This document shows, piece after piece, positions 13,738-26,156 of a DNA stretch of 64,000 bases (its first letter is position 1; every line of letters begins with the position of its first letter). The stretch spans positions 434,001-498,000 of the forward strand of contig OY756140.1 of assembly GCA_963576785.1 (NCBI GenBank), given 5' to 3'. Origin of the DNA: Chlorophyllum brunneum (Eukaryota > Basidiomycota > Agaricomycetes > Agaricales > Agaricaceae). Position numbers and translations under genes: made by a program. A model generated the notes under the pieces. The model did not search any database. It was not told where the DNA came from and was given only the letters and a program-made list of their open reading frames with translations.

Positions 13738-13744
13738 TATAAAA
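13738..13744 (+). promoter_or_regulatory. TATA box of zinc-finger gene B
   Basis: TATAAAA lies downstream of a CT-rich tract and 283 bp before the start codon at 14027. The gap is explained by a likely 5' UTR intron at 13850-13904 (donor GTAAGT, acceptor CTAG). Confidence 0.5.
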
Positions 13745-14026
13745 CGGCGCCCTCTCTTGTTCGCCTCTGCACAGACTTTCGCTTTCCTTCTCTAACAGGC
13801 ACCCCCAACCCAGCCCGCCATCCGTCGATCATACCCGTGCCGAGCTTGTGTAAGTCCATATTTCCAATTCTCGCAAATTCACGATGAATTTTTATCCGAC
13901 CTAGATTCACCGTAACCGCCAGTTCAATTCACTCCTGCTTCGGTCCTTGGCCAATCCCCAAAGGTCTGGGGTCACCTCTCGGCTTTCTCCCTAAGCTTCA
14001 TATAACCGACCTCATCCTCCATCACT

Positions 14027-16279
14027 ATGGCCGCTCTCCAGCACCGGTCCTTCTCCATCTACTTCCACCAGCCAAAAAATAATATGCCCTCACCAATAAG
14101 CCCCACATACTCTTCCTTCTCAGCCCCTTCGCCATTTTCTTCCTCCTCCAGCAACTCATATCCAAACGAGAACAGCCCCATTGAGTCGCACTTTGACAAT
14201 ATTCCAAGTCCAGTCGATGCAGTAAATAGCGATGTCGCTGTATTTCCCGTCTGTCCGGTTTCAGTTCAAATGTTTCCCCCACAGGGCGACATAGCCGCAC
14301 CATATGCTTCCGATTTTGATTACGGTATGATGGCACTGGCTTCCGACCTCAAGAAACAGGTATCTTCCCTTCGTCTCCTTCCACCATCACCACAGCTACT
14401 TATCCCCCTCTGCCACTCTTCCCAACAGGCCCTCCACCGATCACACAACTCTTCGTTCTCGAAAGCTATGGGTCCTGTCTACGTCCCAACACCAGTCCCG
14501 CCCCAGCGGCACAGCCAAACCACGCCCCCATCCGCAGTACGTTTTACCCTCCCAATCCCATACACCCAGTCTCCTCACAAACAGTAATATCAGCCGACAC
14601 ATTCCCATCATCTCCATGCACAGCAACCACCTGCGCCGGTCACTGCCAACGACGTCATGTTCGATGTGGACCTCGACGACTGGAACCCATCGCCGGCCGC
14701 CATCAACACTCACGGTCACTCAAGGTGAGCTATATCAATCCCGTCTGTTTCGCAATCTGCCTGCCTTGTCTTTCCCTCCTCGCCGTTATCAAACAAAGTC
14801 TGACCTATTCTAAATTTAGTACACCTTATCCCTCCACTGCGGACTCGCAGCCGACATCGCGACCGAAGCAAGGCGACCTTGTATTTGACGCGGGTATGGG
14901 TGGCTTCCCCGCCGCCACCGTTAGCAACGCACAGCATATTGAGGTCCAGACCCAGTTCTACGACGTGGTGAGTCCCATCGGCCCCCCCGCAAAACCCCGA
15001 CCCAGCTGATGCCCTCTCAGGCACGGACTTCCTCTCGGCAATATCAGCAGCATCATTCGACCCCGACGTTTTACTCACAGTCTCAACATTCTCGACTGTC
15101 TTACGCCCACCAACAACCATATGTCACAGTGCACCCGGCCGAAGTATCCCCCCTCGAATCCTGCCCTCAGAATTCTCCGCTGTCTGCTTATCCTGAAATG
15201 GCTACTACAGGAGTTGGCGATGGTGGTGACCCAGGCGGTTACGTCTGCGGGCCTGAGATGTCGAGTAATGAAGATATCAAAGGATCACTTGGCATTGACC
15301 TTGGTATAGGCCTATCTTCTGTTATGCAGTCCACCTGGAACGGGGAGAGGAAGATTATGGATGCTGACTTGGGCGACGCTGATGCGGAAGGCGAGGAAGT
15401 AGACCCTTCCGATGTCGAGCAGTCCTTCGGTGGCCTTCTGACCAGGTCCTCGGCTGTGCCTGCTAAAGCCGACGAGGGCGATGAAGAAGGGCCGTTTGAT
15501 GATACTGACGAATCCAAGCTCAGTGAGGAGTCGTCCACGGACTCGGATGATAGCGAGTTCATCCCTGGCTCCAAACAACGCCGTCGACGCCGCTCACAAG
15601 TAACGATGTCGTCTTCTTATCCCTCATATGGTTACCTGGAGGGTCGCAGTCTCCGCACACGATCAGGGATAAGGTACACCCCTTACCCAAATGACTACCC
15701 GACAGAACACACAGCAGATTACATGGACCACTTTGACGAGTCTGTACAAAGTGTCCGCTCTAAACGATTTAGCGCCCCTGCTATGGGCGATGGTCTGGCT
15801 GCCGATTACCTCAACTTCACTACCTTGTCTGCGACTTCCTCAAGTGTCACCCGCCGCCGTCCACGCCCTTCGAATACTCTGCCTGTTCCCATTCCTGTTC
15901 CACATCTCACCAAGAAGTCCAGGGGACGGAGAGTGCCCACCGCTTCCTCCTTAGAGGATCTCAGAAGTGCCTCGAGCGGAGCTGGCAGGAAGCGACAGAC
16001 CATTGGCAAGGGCGCGAGGATGTACCTATGTGAGGTCGAAGGGTGTGGCAAGTGTTTCGCAAGAGGGGAACACCTGAAGCGACACGTGAGAAGTATCCAC
16101 ACCTACGAGAAGCGTTAGTTGCTCTTTTTGCTGCATTTATGATCCTGTTTTTGACGACGTCTCCTTCTACAGCACACAGATGCCCTTATCCAGGCTGTAG
16201 CAAGGACTTCAGTAGACATGACAACCTTGGCCAACATATGCGGGTCCACAAAGACTATGTACCACCTACGAAGGCCTAA
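14027..16279 (+). CDS. C2H2 zinc-finger transcription factor B (Msn2/4-like), 629 aa
   Basis: Predicted nuclear regulator. Exons are 14027-14359, 14429-14536, 14624-14724, 14820-14967, 15021-16113 and 16173-16279; total 1,890 nt with all phases consistent. The N-terminal 400 residues are Ser/Pro/Gln-rich with a short acidic segment NDVMFDVDLDDW, a plausible activation region. An acidic stretch (EEGPFDDTDESK) follows, then the basic motif LTKKSRGRRVPT and two fingers at the extreme C-terminus: CEVEGCGKCFARGEHLKRH and CPYPGCSKDFSRHDNLGQH, joined by the linker TYEKP. A phase-1 intron splits that linker exactly as in paralog A. DNA-contact residues equal those of paralog A. Unlike A, almost nothing follows the fingers (about 10 residues). 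A 5' UTR intron is likely. Msn2/4, Seb1 or a basidiomycete-specific family are all possible. Confidence 0.88.
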
Positions 16280-19200
16280 ACGCTTATCTTCCATCTACCT
16301 TCCCTTTCCTATATACACCTGGGTCATCTGTGGATCTGACGACGCAGAGTCATGCAGAATACTTCGCTATACCTGACCTTGTATCTTCAGGATGGAAGGA
16401 CGTCATCGCCCCCTCTGCCGGCACTGTTTCGGTTGTCTTTTGGAGATCAGCGGGACGATGACTTGATTTCATAAACTTCACTTCTTTTTTTCGTTCAATG
16501 TGTCGTTCAATTGGTATAGTTCGAACACAAAATATGCAATTTCTTTTTGGTTCCTTACTTTTTTTGGGCTATGGACAACATCTCAACACACTTCCCTTTT
16601 GTTTATCCCCCATTCGTCATACGGTTGATCTATCTATCTATCATGTTTATCTGTCCACACATGTTCTTCTAGTGTTTCACTACTTGTCTTTGATTCATTT
16701 GCATTTGGCCTCAATTGATCATCATTTTTCTCATATGCAGTATGCTCCGTTTGCCTCCTCACTCCCATTCTCTACTTGCCCACTTCGGCGGTCATGCTTC
16801 TTTCGTCACATTCCATCACACTGGGACTCTTGGGCACTTGCCACTGTCAAAATTATGATTTACTTTTTCTCACCTATTATGACTCATACTTTTCAATGCC
16901 TCAGCCTCACCTCGACGCTGATTCGTCCTTGTAACTCTTATCCTACTATAGTTAGTCTATTCCTTGGTTAATCCATAGATTCTCTCTCCCTCGCGGTACG
17001 CTGGGATCCGACTAGGCTCCATGTGAAACTTTGACTTCCCTTCTTTTCTTTGCTGTTCGGTACTTAAGAGCAAACAGCCCGTTCCCGCCAGATACACGGA
17101 CAACCCATTTGACTTGTGCTGGTAATTGATGAAACGGATATAGACGGGCCAAACTATTGGGTATTGCATGTGGGCTTGGGGTACGCGAAGATAGACCTAC
17201 GCGGCACCAGTTCCTCGTTTAGAATGGATTTGTTTTTGATTGGTCGGAATGGACAAGGACTGTAGTGAATATCTCGTGTTTGAATCTCATAAATCCAAAT
17301 TCAGCACGGTACACCAATAGCGGTTTACTGATGGTGTTTCGCGCCTGAAATTACGAGATACCTGAGTATCACACTAGTTGCCCCATCAATTTCACGATGA
17401 TATTATAATCTTTTTGTTGCATTCGCGCAGCCATATCAAGTACAATGTTACTCCTTATGGAAAAAATGGTACAAGCTTCCCAACTTCGAATCCCGTTCAT
17501 GTCGCGAACCACAGCGAGAGTGTCATACAGAAGGTCACTACACGTGCACAACAACGTCCTTCGTCCTGATGCCTTTCGAGTCCCCTGGGGTTGTGGAAAG
17601 ATGTGATGCCCTCTGAGGTCATGCGTCCATGGCTTCTTTACAACCCTCGTTTTGGTATAAGGCAGAGGCTTCGAGGGAAGATCAGGTACATGCGCATTGA
17701 ATGATTTCATCACCCGATATTCGATCCGGAAATGGAGGTTTGGGGCGCTTTTGAATCCGACTTTGTGTTCCATTGGTTGATTTCCGAGGCCAGGATGAGT
17801 GCGAGGAGTTCCCACCAAAGAGCATTTCATGGCTTGAATTCGAGATCAGACGAGAGAGTCATATACTTGTTTTGAGAATGGTGGGTTGGGGGGTTTATCC
17901 GATGAGCAGTCATGGCTGTGATGATCCCATCCGTATCATTCTCTCAAGTGCAACTTTTTTGAGAAGCTGTTGTTTTTTCGAAGATTTATTGCGATCCCAG
18001 TGATATCACAAGGGTTGCTTAATCAGATGTCTCGAGAGTCGGAGAAATCCGGGTCTTCTCGAAGTTGTGGTACTCTGTGTACGTATGAGCAAGGAAGAAT
18101 GGATGGTCATGACAAATTCATCGAATTCCGAAACGTCTTGCGCGGAAGGGGTAAGCTTTTTCTGCGTAACTCTGATAGCGGGTGCACCGACCTGGATTGA
18201 GGAGCATTCAAGACGACCAGATAAAATTCTCAACGGACCGATGTTGTTGAATATTGAATGTCTCAGCATATGAAATACTAAAATCATGTCCCGCCATTGG
18301 ATCTGGCCGAGTGGAACGAGCCATTCAGAAGCACCGATAGAGATTACCAAGAAATATTGATATTAATACAATGCTTGAGCGCTGGTCCAATGGTTGTTTC
18401 ATTGTAATCAATGATTCTTGCTCGCGCTTGGAACTCGGGGACAGATTTGCGAAATAATCATCGTAAGGGGGTGTGCTTCAATAGTAGAAACGAGCGCTAT
18501 TGAGGATGCGAGCTGGCTGGTTCGCTTTACCTTGTAACTATGGTACATTGAAACTCAAGCTTTCTCCTCGCTCAACGAGGATCTGGGTTCAGTTGCGAGG
18601 GATCTGGAGAACTGTCAGTTGTGGCGTGTTGAGTAGGTCTATGTATATATATATATGTATGTCTGGTGTCACCGTGACGCTCTTCCTGCACGAGGCTTTT
18701 GATCTACGGCCTGTGTAGCGGGCCACATGGTCGTTTATAACTTGAAGCAATCTCACCCTGTACCTGGACGGGTAGAGAGGCATATGTGTGATAGCACGAT
18801 GCGTTTCAGCATGCCCGACTGTTACGATCTGCGCGAATTCTTACGGAATGTCCCGTCCTGACGTGCTGAGCTCGTACAGAAGGTTTTTTCGGTCTTCGGC
18901 GACTTGGCAATGCCTCATTCGCACAATATCCTCGTCGGTAGCAGACCCCGAACCCAAACCAAAGACTCCAATGTCCATGGTGGCTCGATCAGTGGCTTTT
19001 TCAGCACTGGAACACACCCTTCGGACAGAGATACGGGTGTGCGCGTTGAAGCGGGGAGCGACCATCGGATATTCCGTGTGTTCTGGAGGTAATATGGACT
19101 GCTTAGTGTTCTGTTTCTCGTGATCAAGGTCCAGGCTACAGGTTTTGTTCGGGGCAAATTGGAAATCGGCTTTCCGAGCAACGAACAAAGCGGAGTCCAA

Positions 19201-20060
19201 AAAGAGAATTAGATTCAATCGCGAGATCTTGACCTGAGTCCATTTGAAATCTGGGAATAGATGTGGGGCGCGTGGCTTTGTTTGTGGGGAAGCTAGTCTT
19301 TCCAAGAATGAAGAATGCACAAACAACGGCTGGAATGGGTTTGGCTGTTCCTTGACAGACGGTTATTAGGATGAATCGACTAGTAAAACCCCGGTTTTGT
19401 TTGACAACTCAATAGTGGGGAATGAAGGGGATAGCGCTTGTGCGTAGAATTTGTCTTCTCTGCTTTGATTATTCCTCTTCGGTAGATTCTACTTATTAAT
19501 GACACCAATTCAAGATGAGGTGATAATTCAAACCCTTCGTTACCCAGCTATGCGGGTAGCAACCTCGGCTAACCCTGAATAAAGAGTCTGGTGCTAGGAA
19601 GCACCGACGCCTGAAGGTATCCTCTTTCGACAGATGTGCTGCTCGACCAATACCGATACAGTAGCCAAGTTCCGGGTGGTTCGCTCCTGCCGTTCTTCGT
19701 CGTAAGGTGCTTTTCACTAAAGTTGGCTGTGGCTCTAGTGTGAATGCGCCACGAGCTATGAGTCATTGACATCCATCTAGTGGCATCAGATGTTTCCTTG
19801 AACACGTGTGGTAAAAGCACCTTTGGTAGCGTCAATCTTGTATCTTGTCTCCTGCCTTTCCTCCCGCCAAGCGAACAGCCTCAGTACCAGCAATTATGCA
19901 AGATATGATTACGAGAATCCGATAACATCGATAATGAATACAGAGCTAATACAACAAGCATACAACGAAATATCCTTGTCGCGAGAGGGATAAATATGCG
20001 ATAGGTAGGTGATGGGTATGGGGTATGACTATGGGTTGCATAAAGCGGAGGGTGTAGGGG
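16280..20060. other. Gene-poor region, 3.8 kb
   Basis: It lies between the 3' ends of zinc-finger gene B (plus) and centrin (minus). Open frames such as minus 17369-17830 (about 150 codons) and minus 18841-19326 (about 160 codons) carry no motif I know, and no splice partner was found. There is a short TA-repeat run near 18,645-18,660. Nothing else stands out. Confidence 0.4.
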
Positions 20061-20730
20061 TCAAGCATCGTCCGTCATGATAGCAAAGAATTCTTGCTCA
20101 TTGATTTCTCCATCCTGGTCTAGGTCGAATTCGTCAATCATAGCTTGTCTATTTCACGAGTCAGGAATGACTCAACAAAATCTGCAGGATTTACGCACAG
20201 TTCCTCGTCTTCTAGTCTATCGCCGAATTGTTTTGCAACGCGCCGTAGGTTACGAAGCGTGATCTTCCCTGTGTTGTCGTCGTCAAAGAGCTGGAATGCC
20301 CGTTTGATTTCCTCCATTGGATCGCGAGCAAGTATTTTTTCAGACACTGGATCAAGAAAGTCAGAACAGCACAGCAGGGTAGAATAAAGAACGGGCAGAA
20401 TGCTGGTGGTCTGCGTGGACGGGAGAACACTTCACTCTTGCAGCAAGGAAGGGGGTACTCACTTATCTTAAAAAAGTCATCGTAGTCCATCAACCCGTGC
20501 CCGTGACCTGTCTTGTCGTGATCTCGCAACAGCTTCAACACTTCCGCCTTCTTCAAGTCAAATCCCAGCGCGCGCATGGCGACCTTGAGTTCATGGTAAT
20601 CGACCGCTCCGTCTTTGTCTGCGTCAAAAAGCTCAAAAGCTTCCTTGATCTCCTGTTTTTGTTCCTCGCTAATTTCTGGACGCGTATGGGCTCTTCTTTT
20701 GGCCTTTTGGACAGCTGACGACGTGTACAT
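20061..20730 (-). CDS. CDC31: Centrin (caltractin / Cdc31), 167 aa
   Basis: Centrin is a calcium-binding EF-hand protein of the spindle pole body and of the TREX-2 and nucleotide-excision-repair complexes. Exons are 20730-20463, 20346-20199 and 20148-20061; total 504 nt. After a basic N-tail come EF1 ([12 protein letters not shown], canonical ligands), EF2 ([10 protein letters not shown].., with an irregular longer loop), EF3 ([12 protein letters not shown]) and EF4 ([12 protein letters not shown], canonical). The family signature [17 protein letters not shown] is present. The second intron is only 50 nt; choosing donor GTGCGT and acceptor ATAG restores [11 protein letters not shown]. An in-frame ATG further upstream (20823) exists, but the start at 20730 matches centrin length. 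The gene is divergent from the RdRP gene, with 219 bp between start codons. Confidence 0.96.
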
Positions 20731-20949
20731 GGTGGGCGCGGTGGGCAGGAATCTACGTAAATTGGTTTGTGTGTGACTTACGTCACGGTTCACGTAGCAC
20801 GTGACACAGTGACGGTATGCCATGCTGTTCTATTTCTGAAAGGTAGCGATTGCTGGGCGTTCGGGAGCATGCCTTCTGTTATCGTGTGTTGATCATATCC
20901 TCCCATAGATCAGCCCTTTCTCTCCATATACCCTAATTTTTTGCATCGA

Positions 20950-23900
20950 ATGAATTCCAGATCACAATCCCGTATACGTTCAAAAGTATGTCTACCTTTG
21001 GTTTGATCGTTACTGAATTCGTCTTACATCCGAATAGAAGGCCTCCTTGACTGATGAATACGACAAGCATCTGGACAACTCTTGGTGGACCGTCGTTGAT
21101 AATACACCTGGTATGCTCATTCTCAAGCATCTCTGTTTAGTCCAATCTAAGCTTTGCAGAGGACGTACTAACATCGCCCCCCAAAAAACTGCCGCCCACA
21201 CGTGAGCCCGAAGCTGTAGACCAGGCACCGAAAGGACGTACTCAGGGTGGGCTGCTTGCTGCTCGTATCAACTCGGGCTAATTTGTCCATACGCCAGCCT
21301 CTGACCCCAGATTGAATCCAGTTACCAGAAGTCTCTTGTCAAGAAACCCTTCGGCTCCTGTGGTGAGTGCTGAGCCTGTCGAGGTTCAACACAATATGTC
21401 CAAACGTGAGATATTTTTGCAACCACTGGTGACTCTTAGCCTTAGCTCTGTGAGCAGCCCTCTTCCCCGTGGCGAGAGCGAGTGAACGTCTTGGTTCATT
21501 CCCCACGACTCCGACGAAGAAAAAATCAGTTCAGGAACCTCCATCCACAGGCAGCACCAGAGTCCTAAGAGATGGCATGAGTACTCTCGGACTCCACACG
21601 CCTTCCAGTAAGTACAAACTCAATCTCGTTCTTTTTCAAGCACTGAATTCCTCGTTGATCCAAAGAGAAAGGTAAGGAGAGGGCGTTCCAACCACTTTCC
21701 CAACCGTCTAGGGCACCCGCTGGTTTGCAAGTACGTGAACTCAACCGTCTCCTCTTCTCTTCTACACTGCTTTTTCTCAGCCAATAAAATGCGTTTTTAT
21801 CGATGTTGGTGACGACGAGGAAGAAGAAGAAGGTCGGTGTACCATATTTTTTGTGTTCCTCGCTGTCGTGTTTATCATCCGAGCCTCATGGCCCTCCTAC
21901 AGTCAACGATAGTATGTGGTTCGGTTACACAGGCCAATCCGGGGCTCATTATCATTGCAGTGTTGACTGGGACGGATTCGCCTCCGTCAACCCGGCCAGC
22001 TTCTCTTTTCGATTCTTCTCAACAACAGTCAGCAATCACGTCCACTTCGTCTTGGTCTGCCGATCAACACCGGGATACCGGCTCATGGAGTTCCCTCGAG
22101 ATGGAGAATTCCGTAAGCGCCGGACGCAAGCGCCCACGCCCAAGCGACGGATCGGAAATTGAAGTGCAAAAGCTCGGCTCGACTGTCAAGCCGATTATCA
22201 CTGGTGATATTCTTGTAACCCCCCGTCTCTCGAAGGCCCGCAAGGAAGATGGTCAATCGTCGCCCAGAAAATCATCGCTCCAGACGAAGTCCATTACTGT
22301 GCCAATGTTAGGTGGTATACCTACTTCCGTCACGTCTTTCTTTCATGGTGTACTTGGCTCCGACCTCCCGCCCGTCATTATCGCACACTCTTTGGAGATC
22401 CAGCGACTCATGGATGACCTCAATCTTGCTTGGGGTGTTCAATATGAGCTTGCACGTGGCGTTACACTCGGGTACTGGACTTGGGAAGAGGTCAGATGTG
22501 TTTTGCGCGAGAAACCCCGGGCTTTCAAAGGATCGAACGTAGAGGCCGCGCCGAAAGTGAGCCCGGTCATGCGCAATCGTGAGCGGGCTCATGGTGGTGG
22601 TGGTGGTTTCACGCTCTGGTGTGACTTATTGTCATTGTTTGTGGGGCGGATCTGAACCTTTATTCAGGGAAGAGTTAGATCGCGAACAAGCTGCTATTGT
22701 TGAGAACAAGGGCCGGGGGCTCGGTCTCATGGGCTCGTGGCATGGTCAGGAAAACTGGTTCGGCGGTCGGGTCCAGCAAGTTGCTCGGCTCACAAAGGAC
22801 GACGCATCACGTTATCGCATTCAACTCGAGCCCATGGAGAAACGCAGGTCTCACCGGTTCGCTAGGTTCTGCGGTTCTCGCCGCATCCTTCAGTTACGGG
22901 TCTCCACAGATCTCATTCGGGGGGACCCGAAATTGGAGTCCTTCCTTCGAGGGAAGTTCATTCTCTGTGGGCGGGTATTCGTCCCTTTCCATGCGAAAGA
23001 TCAGAATCTCTACATGGTGGAGACTAACGAGAATTGGGAACGCAAGCCGCTGATAGTTGCTGGAGATCAACACCGCCTGCCCTTCTCCGCCTTCATCAAT
23101 TGGCACAACCCGCCCGAGTACAACCACAAGCAGGTCTGACTTTGGCTTTTTGTGTGTTCCTTATGCTGACTCTTGTTTTTCATAGGCGTTAAGTAAATAC
23201 GTGAATCGATACGCGCTCGGCCTATCCACGACTATCCCTGTACTCGAATTCGAGGCCGAGAACATGTACTACATTGACGATGTTTGTAAGTTCCATCTAT
23301 TTTTTCATGTATCAATACTGAAGCTATCTGCAGATGGAAGCGAGTATAGAGGTGGCACTAAACCTTCTGCCGAAGAAACAATGACGGACGGATGTGGTTT
23401 CATCAATCAAGCGGCCCTCGTTGCCATCAATGGTCACCTCAACAAAAAATGTCTCCCCGTCGCTATCCAGGCTCGTATCGCCGGAGCGAAGGGTCTTTGG
23501 ATCCTTCACCCCGACGACAGTAGTCCAGAATTCAAGATCTGGATTCGCGATTCCCAAAACAAGATCAAGCTCACAAACCTCGATCGCTCACACCGCATTC
23601 TTGAGCTCGTCGCTGCCTCTCAGCCCTCCGGCTTCGTCTCCATCTCGCGTCAGAGTATCGTAAACTTGTCTTTCAATGATGTTCCCGATGAAATACTCAT
23701 GGCGTATCTCGAGAGGGGGCTAGTGGAGGAGATTGAGCCATTGGTGAATTGGGATCGGCCAAAGGCCGCGTTGCATCTGTGGGATGCAATAAATACCACA
23801 GGGAGTGTCGCAAGGTCACGCCTTGCGCGCGTTACCACTGGTATTAGTCGCGTCCTCGGATTGACGAGACGCATGTGGAAGGAGGTGGAGACAGAGAAGG

Positions 23901-25814
23901 TTGATGACGGGGAGGACATGTTCGATGAGGCAAACACTATGCTCAGCGGACGAAACGAGTACAGCAAGAGTAAGTGGATTTCTAAAGTGCAGTCATGTCG
24001 TGAATTGAGGTAATCTCTATAGTGCCCTTGTCATTGTACGAGGTCGCGATTGAGCTCGTCCAGGCTGGATTCCATCCCACCCAGTCGAAAATACTCCAAG
24101 ATAAGTTACAGTATATTATCGAGCAAGCAATCAAGTACTGCGTCCAAAAGTATTCGATACCTCTACCTGAGTCCCTTGAGGGTTTTGTCGTGCCTGGTAT
24201 GGCCTTCTTTCGCTTCCGGTGGTGCACTCTGACACCTTCGTCTGTAGATCCTCTCGGCGTCCTAGAGGAAGGCGAGATTTATTACCGATCTTCACGAAGC
24301 CTCCTTGATCCTCGAACCCAACGCACGTTCGACACTCTTACCGGCGACGTTATTGTGAGTCCGTTTTTCTCTCTATCCTGAGCTGCGGCTGATTGAGTGA
24401 ACTGTAGCTCGGAAGGTGACTACTGTTGTAGCGGCCGTGGAACGGTTCTGACGTGCTCTAGATACCCAATTCGCCTTGCTTCGGACTTGCAGAAGGTCAA
24501 GGCGGTCAATATAGCCGAATTATACCAGTGGCCGGATGTCATCATTGCGTCGACGAAAGGGGTTCGTAGTCTGGCGAGTTTACTCAGCGGTGGTGGTAAG
24601 TGCTGACTATTTTTGGACAATCTCGTTTCTGAGGGGAAATATCTCTAGACATGGACGGAGGTGAGAAACCCGAATCTCAGCGGCGACGTATCGCTTATGA
24701 AAACCAATAGATGAACTCTTCGTCCTTCGTGAGCCCGAGATCGTGGAACCCTTCCGGAACAAAACGTTTGTTCCGCCTCCTCCCAACCTCCTTGAAGTGA
24801 ATTTCCAGAAGCATGTTGAGACCGTTAGCCAGTTCTGTGAGCGCATGAAGAACAAGTCACCTGCGGAGCAACACACAGCGTTGCAGAGCGCCTTGATGCT
24901 CGGTCTGAATGAGGGTCAGAAAGGCTTGTACTCTCTGTTCCACGACAGAGCTGTCGAGAAGTATGGATACAATCACCCCAAAGCCATTCGGCTTGCGTAT
25001 ATGTGAGCCTAGCGTTCTTGGATTGTTTTTGTATTGACTAAGCTTTGTTAGGTTCAACACACTCTTAGACGCCAGCAAGTCAGGCTTAATACTCGGCGAT
25101 GGGGTTTTTGAGAAAGATGGTGAGGAGTTCGGCGGCAATTATTCTCATGTTGAAGATGCATACACCGGGGATCCTCAATCACCTGTGAAACGAGCTGGGC
25201 CACCCCCAATCGATCCCAGGAGCGACGCCTTTATCCTTACCAAGCTCGAGAGGGCTGGTGAGGCGAAGGGGAAAGAGTTGATGGCCAAATTCAACGATGC
25301 CTCGCGTTCTTGCACGAGAAGAATCGACACGGACCTTATTGCACCATACGAGAGAGCTACGGATTTTGCCAATGAACGATTCAAGGAAAAGAATATCAAG
25401 TACTTTGTTGAGGACCTCCGAAAGATCCGTGACCATGTACGCAAGGCGCAGGACGAGTGGAGCCAGGCATGTAATAAGTCAAAATTCAAGACCCCATCGA
25501 AGAAGCAGAAGGCCACTGGGAGTGGTGGTGGCAATGGGACGGATGTGTCGATGAGCGCTGCGAGAATGTTTGCGGAGCCTGTGAAGGAGCTACTTGTAAC
25601 GACTCGGAGTGATGAAGAAGAGATCAAGGCTTCGTTTGCATATAGGGAATGGCCGCACTCATCTTTCGCCTTTCAGGTCGCTTTCAGGCAGTTGTGTGAA
25701 ATCAAGGCGAGGAGTACAAAGGGTGGGACTGCGCCATGTATCAGGGAGATTGATGAGATGAAGACGATTGCTAGGTCGTCTATCCGGGCAGTGGAGAAGA
25801 GCTATAATGATTGA
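20950..25814 (+). CDS. RNA-dependent RNA polymerase of RNA silencing (QDE-1 type), about 1,318 aa
   Basis: Eukaryotic RdRPs copy aberrant RNA into double-stranded RNA for Dicer. The coding exons I derive are 20950-20985, 21038-21110, 21160-21246, 21298-21405, 21458-21607, 21641-21671, 21712-21730, 21781-21832, 21961-22618, 22668-23133, 23186-23285, 23334-23969, 24023-24354, 24408-24415, 24462-24595, 24649-24660, 24711-25002 and 25052-25814 (3,957 nt, in phase). The catalytic DxDGD motif is DMDGD (residues about 964-968), built from the end of one exon, a 12-nt exon and the start of the next. Before it lies GDVILGRYPIRLASD, which needs an 8-nt exon, then RSLASLLSGGD. About 250 N-terminal residues are low-complexity and specific. 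A 9-nt exon at 21903-21911 is also in phase, so a variant with three extra residues is possible. Catalytic core intact, so probably functional. Confidence 0.92.
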
Positions 25815-26156
25815 GGCTCTTACGGTAGGGTCGGTTTCTTGGTTTTGGGAAGTTTTCTTGGGTTTCTGGTACTCGCGTTGCAAACTTGTTTTCGTGTCAC
25901 ACTGCTTTCTTTTGTCTATCATTGTGCTTGTCTGTAGGAATTTGATTTAGTATCTCGCTCGTATTCTATATATGTTCGTCGTAGCTGCCGTCTGTACAAA
26001 TATATTTCCGTGATGGGAGCCGTGTGTGATTGTGGTCTGTTGAGGATAAGATTGAACGTGGGAATGTCTTCTCAAGGCGCCAAAATTCTGCAAACATTGA
26101 ACCGGACAATCTTGACACAACTCTGCCTCAGCCTCCTGGTCCTGTCTTTCCCACTG
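25815..26156. other. Intergenic between RdRP and the TPR-like gene
   Basis: This 342-bp gap holds the RdRP 3' UTR and the promoter of the next plus-strand gene. In-frame ATG codons upstream of 26157 (for example 26064) would extend the next protein with a hydrophobic segment; I did not choose them. Nothing else was seen. Confidence 0.4.

Noticed and set aside
17369..19326. Minus-strand open frames of 150-160 codons (17369-17830, 18841-19326)
   Set aside because: No recognisable domain and no splice signals linking them to further exons.
24596..24710. Apparent loss of the RdRP catalytic motif
   Set aside because: A 12-nt exon restores DMDGD with good splice sites and correct phase.
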